This document shows positions 1 to 8,964 of a stretch of DNA of 64,000 nucleotides, piece by piece. Location of the stretch: NCBI RefSeq assembly GCF_038595065.1, contig NZ_CP152003.1, forward strand, positions 3,948,001 through 4,012,000, read 5' to 3'. The notes below the pieces were generated by a model, which saw only the letters and a list, made by a program, of their open reading frames with translations, had not been told where the DNA came from and searched no databases. The stretch is from Sutcliffiella sp. FSL R7-0096. GTDB lineage: Bacteria > Bacillota > Bacilli > Bacillales > Bacillaceae_I. Made by a program: the position numbers and the translations under genes. Each line of letters starts with the position of its first letter. Position 1 is the first letter of the stretch.

Positions 1-462
1 ATGATTCTAAGTACCTTGAACTGGGCTATCTATTCCATTCTTTTAAGAGGGCTCCGTATCCCCTATCCCGCGCTAGTCATAACTTTTTATATGAGTTTCA
101 TAGGTTTCGTTCTAACTACACCTTTTTTCATAAAAAACAAAGGGTGGGTATCCCTCCCCCTGCTTAACGCCGGGGAATGGGCCCACCTATTGTTTCTTGG
201 AATATTTGTTTCTGGTATTGCTTATTGGTATTGGGGGAAAGCGCATGAAGTAATGGTAGCATCAAAGGTTTCAATGTTTTTATATTTAGAACCTATTACT
301 ACTTTACTTGCAGCTTTAACCTTATTACATGAAAAAATAAATGTCACCAGTGTTTTCGGTGGTGTAATTATTATAGTAGGTGTTGTTATTGTTAATGGGC
401 AGTTATTGCCCTCCTTGTTACGTCATATCTCTGCATGGTTCTTTATAAAAACAAAGGAATGA
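1..462 (+). CDS. EamA/DMT-family transporter, C-terminal part (cut by window edge)
   Basis: This is the last 153 residues of a membrane protein of the drug/metabolite (EamA) transporter superfamily. The visible part has about five hydrophobic segments. It also has the typical end of the second EamA repeat: a GIFVSGIAYWYWGKA segment, then an SKVSMFLYLEPITTLLAALTL helix in which a proline-containing segment follows a glutamate. Full-length relatives are about 300 residues, so roughly half is missing upstream. The ATG at position 1 is therefore probably an internal methionine and not the start. The substrate cannot be told from the sequence. Its 3' end overlaps the convergent transporter gene by 20 bp, leaving no room for a separate terminator. 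Confidence 0.8.
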   Translation: MILSTLNWAIYSILLRGLRIPYPALVITFYMSFIGFVLTTPFFIKNKGWVSLPLLNAGEWAHLLFLGIFVSGIAYWYWGKAHEVMVASKVSMFLYLEPITTLLAALTLLHEKINVTSVFGGVIIIVGVVIVNGQLLPSLLRHISAWFFIKTKE

Positions 463-1777
463 TCAATCCTGCTCCCAGTAGAATTAATGCTCCACCTAAT
501 CTTGAAGAAATCTGGGCAAATGGCATCAATTCCATTCTCTTTGCAGCAGATAATACTGCAACATCCCCTGTCCCCCCCATATTTGCCATGCATAGGCCGG
601 CAGTGATGGCTGATTCGATTGGATAGAAACCTACCATTTTCCCTAAAATACCCGCACCGATTACAGCTCCTACTACCACACCAGCAACAATAAGGATGTA
701 CTGTACGCTAAGTGCATTCAACACTGCTTCAAGGTCGGTATATGCGACACCGATTCCAAACAGTAATGCCAACGTCCAGTTTTTCGCAACGAACTGATAC
801 CACTGGCTCGCTCCTTCCACGACTGATGATGGCAGAAGGTTGGCTATTTTTACAATGGCAATCAAAATGATCATAATGGCATATGGATGCAAGGGCATCA
901 ATCCATCCAATAAGAAACCGATCGTAAAGAAAGTTAACGCCGCTGCCATCCCGGCACCCATTTTTCCTATTTCGTATTTTTGTACTGTTTTTTCATACGT
1001 AAAACCTTTCATTAGTACACCGTTTCCGGAAAGGCTTGGCATCTTGTTCCCCAATACATTCAAGGCGCTTGCAAGTACAATCGCAAATACATTTCCAAGG
1101 GCCAATGCCGGCACTAAAATAGATATATAATAGCTAGGACTGTTTCCTAAAAGCTCCGAATAGATTTGACTCATAGGTACTGCACCGGCACCCATTCCAC
1201 CACCAAGTATTGGCAGGGTAATGACCAACACAGCTTCCTGAAGTGTGAATCCGACGAGCATACCGACAATAGCAGCGATAGCCATCGCACCGAGCACCGC
1301 ACCCATAATTGGTAAGAAGAATCGGACGCCTACTTTTACAAGCATTTGGGAGTTCATCCCTAAAATACTTCCTGTTATTAAGGCCGCAATGTAAAAGTCT
1401 AGAAATCCTCCAGTTGTCATAAAATCAGTGATGGAGGTTGAAACATTTTCTGGTAATATCCCACTATAGACCATGTAAGCGGAACCAAAAATAGCCACAA
1501 TGGCACCTCCGCCGAGGAATGTCTTAATTATTGGCAAACGATCGCCAATCCAGCCCAATGCCTCTCCGAACACTACCATAACAAGGAGGGCGCCTATCAT
1601 ACCAGTGGGCAAATTATCCGTATACACAGCAAGCGCTGTTAAAACAAGGAACACCCCAAACCATAGCACTGGTATATTAAAAATGCTCACACCTTGTTTA
1701 GTTGGAATGGAGTAAATTTTGGTATTACTTTTGGAAGGTAGAGTAGTTTCTGTGTCTTTTTTTACTGCTTGCTCCAT
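443..1777 (-). CDS. maeN: 2-hydroxycarboxylate transporter, MaeN/CimH type (Na+/malate symporter)
   Basis: A 444-residue membrane protein of the 2-hydroxycarboxylate transporter family, which imports malate or citrate with sodium. About 11 hydrophobic helices are visible. Both family signatures are present: the GGGMGAG loop at residues 192-198, followed by VPMSQIYSELL, and a second reentrant loop near the C-terminus with MGGTGDVAVLSAAKRM and SSRLGGAL. The start is supported by GGGAG nine bases upstream. It is the last gene of a group that runs kinase, regulator, malic enzyme, transporter, which matches the B. subtilis arrangement in which MalK/MalR control maeN. Malate as main substrate is inferred from that context. 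Citrate, as in CimH, is the alternative. Confidence 0.85.
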   Translation of the reverse strand: MEQAVKKDTETTLPSKSNTKIYSIPTKQGVSIFNIPVLWFGVFLVLTALAVYTDNLPTGMIGALLVMVVFGEALGWIGDRLPIIKTFLGGGAIVAIFGSAYMVYSGILPENVSTSITDFMTTGGFLDFYIAALITGSILGMNSQMLVKVGVRFFLPIMGAVLGAMAIAAIVGMLVGFTLQEAVLVITLPILGGGMGAGAVPMSQIYSELLGNSPSYYISILVPALALGNVFAIVLASALNVLGNKMPSLSGNGVLMKGFTYEKTVQKYEIGKMGAGMAAALTFFTIGFLLDGLMPLHPYAIMIILIAIVKIANLLPSSVVEGASQWYQFVAKNWTLALLFGIGVAYTDLEAVLNALSVQYILIVAGVVVGAVIGAGILGKMVGFYPIESAITAGLCMANMGGTGDVAVLSAAKRMELMPFAQISSRLGGALILLGAGLIIPLFL

Positions 1778-1828
1778 TTAGGACAACTCCCTTTTCTGAA
1801 TATTATTGAGCATCAAGCCCTGCATCAA

Positions 1829-3019
1829 TTAAGATACAGAACTTGATCGGATAGATTTCTTTTTTGCGATATTTGCGACAGCTTTGGATACTTCCACCGC
1901 CACCTGTTTATCCAGTGCGCTTGGAATGATATTGTCTGCGCGTAATTCTTTTTCACTTACCATTTTTGCGATGGCATAGGCAGCAGCAATCTTCATTTCT
2001 TCTGTGATATCGGTAGCTCCAGAATCAAGAGCTCCTCTGAAGATTCCTGGGAAAGCCAGTAGATTATTAATCTGGTTAGGATAATCGGAGCGCCCTGTTC
2101 CCACCACTGCTGCCCCTACGGCCAAAGCCTCTTCCGGATAGATCTCCGGGATAGGATTTGCAAGTGCAAAGACAATCGGATCCTTAGCCATTTTCATGAT
2201 ATGACTCTGCTTCAAAGCTGCCGGGCCCGAAACACCAATAAATACATCTGCACGGGAGATAGCTTCATTAAGTGTTCCATTAATCTGGTGCAGATTTGTT
2301 CGTTTAGCTATCTCTGCTTGACTGGCATTCATCCAATCCAACCCTTCACACACAATACCTTCGAGGCTGACTAGGGTAATATCAGCAAAGCCCGCTGTCA
2401 GGAGAAGCTTTGCAATGGAAATTCCGGCAGCCCCAGCTCCATTGATGACGATTTTAGTCGTCTCCTTCGGTTTCTTTACCAGCTTTAATGCATTGATCAA
2501 TGCACCCAATACAACAATTGCCGTCCCATGCTGATCATCATGGAACACCGGGATTTCCAAGTCTTTTTTTAACCGCTCTTCTATTTCGAAACATCTTGGT
2601 GCTGCAATATCCTCTAAATTTATCCCTGCAAAGGTTGGCTGAAGCGCTTTGACTATTGATACAATTTCATCCACATCTGTGGTATCAAGACAAATTGGAA
2701 ATGCATCGATATCTGCAAACTGCTTGAAAAGGATACTCTTTCCCTCCATGACAGGCATCGCTGCTTTAGGGCCGATATCCCCAAGACCAAGCACTGCAGT
2801 ACCGTCTGTCACAACGGCTACCATATTGCCTCGTGATGTTAATGAATTTACCTTACTTGAGTCTTTGGCAATCTCTTTGCAGACATCTCCTACACCAGGT
2901 GTATAAGCTAGACTTAGATCATCTTCCGTTTGTATATCAATCTTGCTGACGACCGCAATTTTTCCCGCATTTTCACGATGAAGATTCAGAGCTTTCTCTT
3001 TTAAGTTCGTTCCTTTCAT
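1829..3019 (-). CDS. NAD(P)-dependent malic enzyme
   Basis: Oxidative decarboxylase converting malate to pyruvate and CO2. This is the short bacterial form (396 residues), similar in size to YtsJ. Family motifs visible are [12 protein letters not shown] near residue 38, the metal-binding stretch [24 protein letters not shown] in mid-protein, and a Rossmann loop [15 protein letters not shown]. Two ATG codons lie close together. The second, at 3019, is chosen because it sits eight bases after AGGAG, whereas the first abuts that site. The gene lies 51 bp upstream of the malate transporter and behind the malR terminator, with a cre-like box just before its RBS. Cofactor preference (NAD or NADP) cannot be read with confidence. 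Confidence 0.9.
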   Translation of the reverse strand: MKGTNLKEKALNLHRENAGKIAVVSKIDIQTEDDLSLAYTPGVGDVCKEIAKDSSKVNSLTSRGNMVAVVTDGTAVLGLGDIGPKAAMPVMEGKSILFKQFADIDAFPICLDTTDVDEIVSIVKALQPTFAGINLEDIAAPRCFEIEERLKKDLEIPVFHDDQHGTAIVVLGALINALKLVKKPKETTKIVINGAGAAGISIAKLLLTAGFADITLVSLEGIVCEGLDWMNASQAEIAKRTNLHQINGTLNEAISRADVFIGVSGPAALKQSHIMKMAKDPIVFALANPIPEIYPEEALAVGAAVVGTGRSDYPNQINNLLAFPGIFRGALDSGATDITEEMKIAAAYAIAKMVSEKELRADNIIPSALDKQVAVEVSKAVANIAKKKSIRSSSVS

Positions 3020-3036
3020 ATCCATCTCTCCTTTAA

Positions 3037-3050
3037 AGAAATCGCTTTCA
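3037..3050 (-). promoter_or_regulatory. CcpA binding site (cre) before the malic enzyme gene
   Basis: The minus strand reads TGAAAGCGATTTCT, which fits the cre consensus TGNAANCGNWNNCW at every fixed position. It lies directly upstream of the malic enzyme RBS, so CcpA bound here could block initiation or elongation when preferred sugars are present. Seen by eye; no binding data. Confidence 0.55.
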
Positions 3051-3121
3051 CTTTTTTATCATCCTACTGGGAAAGATGTACTTTTCATAGATTAATAAAG
3101 TAATATACGAGTTTTGTAACT

Positions 3122-3152
3122 AAAAAAAGTGACCAAGACTGGTCACTTTTTT
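3122..3152 (-). terminator. Intrinsic terminator after malR
   Basis: A perfect stem pairs AAAAAAGTGACC with GGTCACTTTTTT around a 6-base loop, with the U-run on either strand. It overlaps the malR stop codon. It separates the kinase/regulator transcript from the malic enzyme and transporter genes. Confidence 0.8.
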
Positions 3153-3861
3153 AATAGTATTTCGAAAGTACATCCACGTTCATTTCTTTATAGACGTACT
3201 GATAAATGGGTCTACCAATGGTTCCATACGTCATCCTTTCCCCCAATACGCCGATACTTTTCAAGAATTTCAAATACTTTCTGATGGATACTCTGGATAT
3301 TTGAGTGATTTCTGCTATATCCTCTGTGGAAAAGGAATCGGATTTTTTCAGTTGTATTGCGTCCATTACCACTTTCAAGGTCGCTTTTGTCAAACCTTTA
3401 GGAAGACTTTCAGCTTCTATTGCTTGATGCTTCTGATGAAGTATCCGTTGATCCAGTTCTATTTGATTAAAGACATGCTGATTGGATAACAGAGTCCATT
3501 TATCCTTATATCTTAGAAGTGCCTGCTTAAATCTATCAAATTCAAAAGGTTTGATAAGATAATCGAAAGCCCCATAGCTTAAAGCTGACTGAATGGTTTG
3601 GGCATCAGAAGCAGCTGTAATAAAAATGACGTCCAATCGGGCTTGGGCAGCTCTTAAATTCCTCATTAGTTCAAGTCCTGTTTTTCCAGGCATAAAATTA
3701 TCGAGTAGAAGAAGGTCCACCTCTTTTTTCTGCAGAACATTTTGAGCGGCATCAGGTGTATGCACAATATCCACCAAAGCAAAGCCGTCCAATTCTTCAA
3801 GATACCGTTTATTGAATTCCGCTACCATAGGATCATCATCTAGAATCAAGACTTTAATCAT
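3151..3861 (-). CDS. malR: Response regulator of malate two-component system (MalR/CitB family)
   Basis: A 236-residue DNA-binding response regulator. An N-terminal receiver domain (about 1-120) has the acidic pair DDD at residues 8-10, the phospho-acceptor aspartate in LLLLDNFMPGKTG, and the conserved lysine in YLIKPFEFDR. The C-terminal part carries a helix-turn-helix (EDIAEITQISRVSIRKYLKFL) as in the CitB/DcuR/MalR group. Its ATG overlaps the kinase stop (ATGA), so the two are translationally coupled; the RBS is GGAGGTG. It is expected to activate the downstream malic enzyme and transporter genes in response to external malate. Confidence 0.85.
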   Translation of the reverse strand: MIKVLILDDDPMVAEFNKRYLEELDGFALVDIVHTPDAAQNVLQKKEVDLLLLDNFMPGKTGLELMRNLRAAQARLDVIFITAASDAQTIQSALSYGAFDYLIKPFEFDRFKQALLRYKDKWTLLSNQHVFNQIELDQRILHQKHQAIEAESLPKGLTKATLKVVMDAIQLKKSDSFSTEDIAEITQISRVSIRKYLKFLKSIGVLGERMTYGTIGRPIYQYVYKEMNVDVLSKYY

Positions 3862-5450
3862 GGTTGTTCACCTCCATATGGTATATCTATTTGAAAAATG
3901 GTTCCTTTGTTTTGAAAAGTATCCACTACAAGCGTTCCACCAAGTTTATCCACACTTTTTTTCACGAGGAATAACCCGTATCCACGGTTTGGACCTTTCG
4001 TAGAATACCCTTTTGAGAATATATTTTTAAGAACCATGTCCTTGATCCCGATACCTGAATCCTCTACCACAATAGTAAGCATGTGTCCAATGTTTGATAG
4101 TGTGACATTGACCTCTTTAATCTCCCTATTTTTCACTGCTTCCATGCCATTATCAATCAAGTTTCCAAGTATAGTGATTAGTTCATGAATGGTATTGGAT
4201 GGAACAGATTCGGGAATGACCGTTTCCGTGTTGATCGACAGTTGTACTCCTGACTCCCTAGCATAACTCAATTTCCCAAGAATGAAGCCTGATAGTACCG
4301 GATTCTCTATATTTGTCGTGACAACCCCTATTTCTTTATGGCGATTTTGAACCGTTTCGTTTATAAAACCTGAGAGTTGATCATAATTCTTCAACCTGAC
4401 CATTCCCAAAATGACTTGCAATTTATTCATAAATTCATGAGATTGAGCCCTTAAAGCTTCCGCATACGATTTAACACCTGTCAGCTGTTCAGCCAATAAG
4501 TCCACCTCCGTTTTATCACGAAAGGTTGAGATGGCACCAACCACTTGGCCATCCACTTGAAGCGGAACCCTATTGACGAGACAGGACATCCCGTTGATTT
4601 CAAGTTCTTCGTCCAATTCTGGCGTTCCAGAGGCCAGTACTCTGTCCAGACGGGAACTAGGCATATACTCACTTACCTTCATTCCCACGGGATCGCCCTC
4701 TAGTCCTGCCCTTTTGAAAATAGCAAGTGCAGATTTATTTACAAGCACTATCCTAGCTTCTTTATCGACAGCAATAATTCCTTCCCGCACGGACTGCAGC
4801 ATCGTGTCCCTCTCCTGCAGGATTTTAGCAATGGCAAAAGGCTCTAAGCCATACAACGTCTTTTTAATATAGGCAGCAATCAAAATCGCACCAATTAAGC
4901 CTGCAATCAAGCCAAACAATGAACCGATAAGTAGCTTTAAATGGCTCGCAAATACAGTGTCTTCTACCCTATCAAGGGATATCCCTACCGCAACGGCTCC
5001 AATTTGAATCCCTTGATCGTCATAAACAGGCGTGAAGGTACGCAAAGAGGTTACCATTGTTCCTTTGGCTATGGATGTACTCTCTTCTCCTTCAAGTACT
5101 GCCTTTTCATCTCCTCCTTCAAAAGGAAGGCCTATATTTTCTTCATTTGGATGCGACTTTCTGATTCCGTCCATATCCATAACGACAATAAATAAAACAT
5201 CTGCCGTCTCCAAGACATCTGCAGTATAGGACTGAATGTCTGAAGCTTTTTCATCAACTATCAATCCCTGTCTAACTATATCATCCTTAGCCACAATCCT
5301 CGCTATTATCTTAGCTTTTTCTTCTTGGTCTTCCTTAATCGTTTTCGTTACGTGCTGGCTTATTAATACATCCGTTATTAATAGAGATAACACGACCACA
5401 AGACATACCAGTAATATAATGAGAGGCCTTAATCTCATTTTTTTTAACAT
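3858..5450 (-). CDS. malK: Sensor histidine kinase of malate two-component system (MalK/CitA family)
   Basis: Membrane-bound kinase of the CitA/DcuS family, 530 residues from the chosen start. Domains in order are TM helix about 8-28, extracytoplasmic sensor domain about 30-165 of the CitA/DcuS type, TM helix about 170-192, cytoplasmic PAS domain about 205-305, a dimerisation helix with the phospho-acceptor histidine in AQSHEFMNKLQVILGM, and an ATPase domain with DNGMEAV and the G-box GYGLFLV. A longer frame reaches 5534, but the ATG at 5450 has GGGAGG eight bases upstream and is followed at once by the hydrophobic leader. The upstream extension would also run into the mdh terminator. C4-dicarboxylate or malate sensing is inferred from the family and the adjacent maeN and malic enzyme genes. 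Confidence 0.85.
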   Translation of the reverse strand: MLKKMRLRPLIILLVCLVVVLSLLITDVLISQHVTKTIKEDQEEKAKIIARIVAKDDIVRQGLIVDEKASDIQSYTADVLETADVLFIVVMDMDGIRKSHPNEENIGLPFEGGDEKAVLEGEESTSIAKGTMVTSLRTFTPVYDDQGIQIGAVAVGISLDRVEDTVFASHLKLLIGSLFGLIAGLIGAILIAAYIKKTLYGLEPFAIAKILQERDTMLQSVREGIIAVDKEARIVLVNKSALAIFKRAGLEGDPVGMKVSEYMPSSRLDRVLASGTPELDEELEINGMSCLVNRVPLQVDGQVVGAISTFRDKTEVDLLAEQLTGVKSYAEALRAQSHEFMNKLQVILGMVRLKNYDQLSGFINETVQNRHKEIGVVTTNIENPVLSGFILGKLSYARESGVQLSINTETVIPESVPSNTIHELITILGNLIDNGMEAVKNREIKEVNVTLSNIGHMLTIVVEDSGIGIKDMVLKNIFSKGYSTKGPNRGYGLFLVKKSVDKLGGTLVVDTFQNKGTIFQIDIPYGGEQP

Positions 5451-5509
5451 ATGTAAATCCTCCCGGAGTTTCATTGCTACTATATTAACAGAAAATAGAG
5501 ATGGAAAAT

Positions 5510-5554
5510 AAAAAAAAGTAGTACCCATATCCATTTCTGAATATGAGTACTACT
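5510..5554 (-). terminator. Intrinsic terminator after mdh
   Basis: The minus strand pairs AGTAGTACTCATAT with ATATGGGTACTACT (one mismatch) around a short loop and ends in a run of about eight U. It lies just after the mdh stop and before the malK start, so mdh is a separate transcript. Confidence 0.85.
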
Positions 5555-5561
5555 ATAATCA

Positions 5562-6497
5562 CTAAAGCATTTTCATCACATTTTTGACAGATTCAACTGA
5601 CTTATCAAGGGCTTCCTTCTCTTTTTGGGTAAGTTGCAGTTCAATAACACTTTCAATACCATCTCCACCAATTATAGTTGGTACACCTAAATATATATTC
5701 TCATATCCGTACTCTCCTTCAAGAAATGCAATCGATGGCAGGATTCTTTTTTTATCTTTGATTATTGCCTCAGCCATTTGCACCATGGATGCTGCTGGTG
5801 CGTAGTAGGCACTTCCTTGACCTAGCAACTCAACTATTTCTCCCCCACCTTTACGTGTCCGCTCGACTATTGCTTCTATCTTTTTGGAAGGTAAAATTTT
5901 TTCTAAAGGAATTCCTCCTACATACGAAAATCGGACGAGCGGCACCATCTCATCCCCATGACCTCCGAGCACGAAACCTGATACATCCTCTACTGACACA
6001 TTCAGTTCTGTTGCAACAAATGTGTTAAATCTAGCTGTATCCAATACACCAGATTGGCCAATTACGCGGTTCTTAGGAAAACCTGTTGTCTTATAACAAA
6101 TGTAAGTCATAGCATCGACAGGATTGCTTAGAACAATAATATAGCTATCGGGAGCATACTTCTTTACATTTTCAGAAACCTGCTTCATGATATTAGCATT
6201 TGTTGCAACAAGTTCATCACGGCTCATACCAGGCTTTCTAGGTAAGCCTGCTGTAATTAGTACAAGGTCTGCTTCCAAGATATCCGCATAATTAGAAGTG
6301 CCCGTTATTTTCGAATCGAATTTTTGGACAGGGCTTGTCTGGAGCATATCTAACGCTTTTCCTTTTGTTGGTTTCTCTTGATTAGGAATATCTACAAGTA
6401 CAATATCCCCCATTTCTTTCTGGGCCATCATCAATGCTGCTGTTGCTCCTGTAAAGCCTGAGCCTATTACCGCGATTTTTCTTCTTTTAAAAGACAT
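5562..6497 (-). CDS. mdh: Malate dehydrogenase (LDH-like type)
   Basis: NAD-dependent malate dehydrogenase, 311 residues, of the lactate-dehydrogenase-like class used by Bacillus. The dinucleotide loop is VIGSGFTGA at 10-18 and Asp36 is placed to bind NAD ribose. The substrate loop reads [12 protein letters not shown]; Arg87, where lactate dehydrogenases have Gln, points to malate/oxaloacetate. The catalytic histidine lies in [10 protein letters not shown] near residue 180. In B. subtilis the housekeeping mdh sits behind citZ-icd. Here the gene is alone, between a malate module and the eut operon, so it may be either a relocated housekeeping gene or an additional paralog. The window cannot decide between these. 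Confidence 0.92.
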   Translation of the reverse strand: MSFKRRKIAVIGSGFTGATAALMMAQKEMGDIVLVDIPNQEKPTKGKALDMLQTSPVQKFDSKITGTSNYADILEADLVLITAGLPRKPGMSRDELVATNANIMKQVSENVKKYAPDSYIIVLSNPVDAMTYICYKTTGFPKNRVIGQSGVLDTARFNTFVATELNVSVEDVSGFVLGGHGDEMVPLVRFSYVGGIPLEKILPSKKIEAIVERTRKGGGEIVELLGQGSAYYAPAASMVQMAEAIIKDKKRILPSIAFLEGEYGYENIYLGVPTIIGGDGIESVIELQLTQKEKEALDKSVESVKNVMKML

Positions 6498-6590
6498 TGC
6501 GATTCCTCCAAGTTTGTAATGTTTAGCTTTGACTGGTAATTAAAGCCCGGTATGAAGAAAACCAAAATTCTTAATTCCTATCCTATATCT

Positions 6591-6627
6591 AAAAAATCAC
6601 CTAACCGTTAATCTTTGTCAGGTGATT
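6591..6627 (-). terminator. Intrinsic terminator of the eut operon
   Basis: The stem AATCACCT/AGGTGATT is followed by a U-run on the minus strand. The 5' arm lies in the last codons of the final shell gene, and the stop codon is in the loop. It marks the 3' end of the main eut transcript. Confidence 0.75.
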
Positions 6628-7018
6628 CTTTTGAATAATCTTCTTGTTGATCCACTGGTTTTGTAGCTTTCTTGCGTGATTTTTCCGGCTTTTTAATTAT
6701 TTCCGGAGCTATTCTTTGAGCGGACTGTGACTCAGCTACTTTTTTTTCACCTGAAAGAAGCATTGACCCTATACCTTCATCTGGATGGGGGATTACGTGC
6801 GCGGAAACCAGTTCCCCTACACGTGCAGCCGCCTCTTTGCCGGCATCGATTGCTGCCTGAACTGCTCCTACGTCACCTTTAACCAAAACTGTTACAAGAG
6901 CTGCATCCACTTTTTCCTGGCTTACCAGGCTGACATTGGCTGCTTTAAGCATGGCATCTGCTGCTTCAATGGAACCTATTAATCCTCTTGTTTCAATCAT
7001 TCCTAAAGCTTTACTCAC
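6608..7018 (-). CDS. BMC-domain shell protein with charged C-terminal tail (EutM-like, second copy)
   Basis: Hexamer-forming microcompartment shell protein. Residues about 1-85 are a single BMC fold (KALGMIETRGLIGSIEAADAMLKAANV, written here in part as ALGMIETRGLIG; then KGDVGAVQAAIDAG and HVIPHPDEGI). After it comes a tail of about 45 residues rich in Lys, Glu, Pro and Gln, with no recognisable fold. The GTG at 7018 is taken as start because AAGGAGGGA lies seven bases upstream; an in-frame ATG at 7042 lacks this. The gene overlaps the eutN stop by 8 bp, implying coupled translation. The tail would project from the shell face. Its role is unknown; it is not the helix-turn-helix seen in EutK as far as I can judge. 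Confidence 0.85.
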   Translation of the reverse strand: MSKALGMIETRGLIGSIEAADAMLKAANVSLVSQEKVDAALVTVLVKGDVGAVQAAIDAGKEAAARVGELVSAHVIPHPDEGIGSMLLSGEKKVAESQSAQRIAPEIIKKPEKSRKKATKPVDQQEDYSKESPDKD

Positions 7019-7295
7019 GATGTATCCCTCCTTCCACATCAACGGAATCTACTATTCCAATTACCAGTGCGTCAATTGGCAGATTAATCTCCGGCATTAT
7101 ATGTGATGCTGAACTTCCATTGGTTATCATCACCCTGTCACCAACACCCGCACCGATTCGATCCACTGCAATAAACGGAAATCTTGTTACAGTTCCATCT
7201 GGAAGTTCTGGTTGGACAAATAGAAATTTCAATCCTATTAAGTTATCTTCTTTCCTTGTAGCCCATACATTCCCGATAACCGTCCCTAATTGCAT
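7011..7295 (-). CDS. eutN: Microcompartment vertex protein EutN (CcmL/EutN family)
   Basis: A 94-residue pentamer-forming protein that caps the vertices of the ethanolamine microcompartment. The family pattern is clear: an N-terminal MQLGTVIGNVWATRKEDNL, a central FIAVDRIGAGVGDRVMITNGSSA, and the C-terminal PIDALVIGIVDSVDV. Length is normal for the family. It begins 2 bp after the stop of the preceding 225-residue gene and overlaps the next shell gene, so it sits inside a tightly packed operon. Confidence 0.93.
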   Translation of the reverse strand: MQLGTVIGNVWATRKEDNLIGLKFLFVQPELPDGTVTRFPFIAVDRIGAGVGDRVMITNGSSASHIMPEINLPIDALVIGIVDSVDVEGGIHRE

Positions 7296-7297
7296 CG

Positions 7298-7975
7298 CTA
7301 ATCTGCCCCTTTGGAATCTAGTATTTGGATAGTTTTTCCTGATCTACGTGCAGCATCGCGCGCTAGTGGAGTGATGATTGTTTTTGCAGTTACTTTAATT
7401 GTTTCCTCTATGTGCTGCCTAACGTCTTGCTCAGTCAAAAGCTTTCCACTGAAGGAATGGCTTTCACTTTTTGATTCTTCTTTGTCCCTGGCCAACCTTT
7501 TTTCAAATTGTGAGAGAGGTTCTATGGTTACCCCAAACTTTTCTAATGTACTTTTATATTCTAGAAGATGCGTCCGATAAACATTGTTTACAACCTTCCG
7601 TTCATCCTCATAGATTACTTGTTTAAAAGCTTCTGTGGGCACTATGGTAATATTCTTACCCATCATCACATGATAAGCCAACCTCTTCGTTTCAGGTGTA
7701 TCGGTAATTCCAATAGCCCCTTTGACCATCAAATCCTGAGACCCTTGCAGGAAAAGTACAGCATCTATCTTTTCAGGCATAGCCTCATCATCCACACTTT
7801 TGGTGATAATGTTCCATGATTTTTCCAGAACATTGGAGGAATAAGCTTCCCCTTCATTCTTTTTTGTATAAACGATGAGGTTTTTTTTCGTGTGATCAAC
7901 AGGGCTTTTTTCTGAAATCGGCGCAATCCTCTTCAACACTTCTAGAACGATTTGTTCTATTAAGTCTTTATTCAT
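7298..7975 (-). CDS. Eut-operon protein of unknown function
   Basis: A 225-residue protein whose activity I cannot name. It resembles the uncharacterised ethanolamine-utilization proteins found in Gram-positive eut operons, which I recall only as a hypothetical family. Visible features are an N-terminal amphipathic helix NKDLIEQIVLEVLKRIA matching those on other cargo of this locus, a middle alpha/beta region with a VLFLQGSQDLMVKGAIGI stretch, and a C-terminal helical segment beginning LLTEQDVRQHIEETIKVTAKT and ending LARDAARRSGKTI. There are no membrane segments and no obvious cysteine cluster. It overlaps eutD by 4 bp (ATGA). The C-terminal region could suggest a cofactor-related role such as the missing adenosyltransferase, but no diagnostic residues support that. 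Confidence 0.6.
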   Translation of the reverse strand: MNKDLIEQIVLEVLKRIAPISEKSPVDHTKKNLIVYTKKNEGEAYSSNVLEKSWNIITKSVDDEAMPEKIDAVLFLQGSQDLMVKGAIGITDTPETKRLAYHVMMGKNITIVPTEAFKQVIYEDERKVVNNVYRTHLLEYKSTLEKFGVTIEPLSQFEKRLARDKEESKSESHSFSGKLLTEQDVRQHIEETIKVTAKTIITPLARDAARRSGKTIQILDSKGAD

Positions 7976-8625
7976 GACACTCCCTCAATTTTAGATAATA
8001 TTCCATATGCACCCTTTCCAATCAAACCTGCATTTGCTTCATCTGTATCAATATGCATTTCTAACCGATAGCGGGAAGAGACGCGAATGAGGACTTTATT
8101 GAATTTAACTGGCCTTATCGTATCGGTTGTGATAGTAACATATTCACCATTCTCAACCGAAAATGAAGCGGCATCCTCGGGAGTCATATGAATATGGGCT
8201 TGAGCGATGATTAATCCTTCTTGTTTGTATATACTTCCTTTTGGTCCTACCAAAGTGACGGATGCCGAATTTTGTATATCACCCGACTCCCTGAGTGGGG
8301 GCTTTACACCAAGTTTAATCGAATCTGTTGCACTGACTTCCACTTGCGTTATGTTACGAGCGGGACCGAGGATGCGCACCTTTTCGATGCCACCCCTTGG
8401 TCCGACAATCGTAATCGTTTCGTTAGCAGCAAATTGACCAGGTTGGGAAAGTTCCGCTTTCTTTGTCAGTTGATAGTCCTTACCAAACAGCACGTCTAAA
8501 TCTGTCTGGCTCAAATGACAGTGTCTGGCAGATACAGCCATAGGAACAGCTTTTTCTGCAGAAGGGAGTTTAGCCAATTTCCCAACCACTTCTTCCACTA
8601 TCGCTTTAATGGCTTGTTCATTCAT
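7972..8625 (-). CDS. pduL: Phosphate acyltransferase, PduL type (EutD-equivalent)
   Basis: Interconverts acetyl-CoA and acetyl-phosphate inside the compartment, recycling CoA for EutE. The 217-residue protein has the two beta-barrel halves of the PduL family and its zinc-binding histidines: SARHCHLS (about 32-39), AHIHMTPEDA and LEMHIDTDEANA. It also has GPRGGIEKVRILGP and the matching VTLVGPKGS. This family is unrelated in fold to Pta/EutD of enterobacteria but performs the same step. The first 20 residues (NEQAIKAIVEEVVGKLAKL) form an amphipathic helix like a PduL encapsulation peptide. It overlaps the next gene by 4 bp. Confidence 0.92.
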   Translation of the reverse strand: MNEQAIKAIVEEVVGKLAKLPSAEKAVPMAVSARHCHLSQTDLDVLFGKDYQLTKKAELSQPGQFAANETITIVGPRGGIEKVRILGPARNITQVEVSATDSIKLGVKPPLRESGDIQNSASVTLVGPKGSIYKQEGLIIAQAHIHMTPEDAASFSVENGEYVTITTDTIRPVKFNKVLIRVSSRYRLEMHIDTDEANAGLIGKGAYGILSKIEGVS

Positions 8626-8654
8626 ACATGATTGCTCCTAACCATTATTGTCGT

Positions 8655-8948
8655 TTACGCTTCTACTTCGAATTTAGGTAAAATGCTTTCCAGCTCATTA
8701 TGAGGACGTGGGATTACATGAACAGATTTCAAATCGCCTACACGTTGGGCAGCAGCAGCTCCAGCTTCTGTAGCAGCTTTCACTGCACCGACATCACCGC
8801 GGACAAGAACAGTCACAATTCCTCCACCTACATGCACTTTTCCAACCAAGTGTACATTCGCAGCCTTTACCATTGCATCTGCCGCTTCCACTGATGCTAC
8901 TAAACCTTTTGTTTCGATCATTCCTAATGCTGTCATTTCTCTAGCCAT
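8655..8948 (-). CDS. eutM: Microcompartment hexameric shell protein EutM
   Basis: A 97-residue single-BMC-domain shell protein, the main facet tile. It has the canonical [20 protein letters not shown] start, [17 protein letters not shown] in the middle and SVHVIPRPH at the end. It is almost colinear with the second shell gene at the operon end but lacks the charged tail. AGGAGG lies upstream. It is placed between eutE and pduL, 16 bp after eutE. Confidence 0.95.
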   Translation of the reverse strand: MAREMTALGMIETKGLVASVEAADAMVKAANVHLVGKVHVGGGIVTVLVRGDVGAVKAATEAGAAAAQRVGDLKSVHVIPRPHNELESILPKFEVEA

Positions 8949-8964
8949 AATAAATTCCTCCTAA

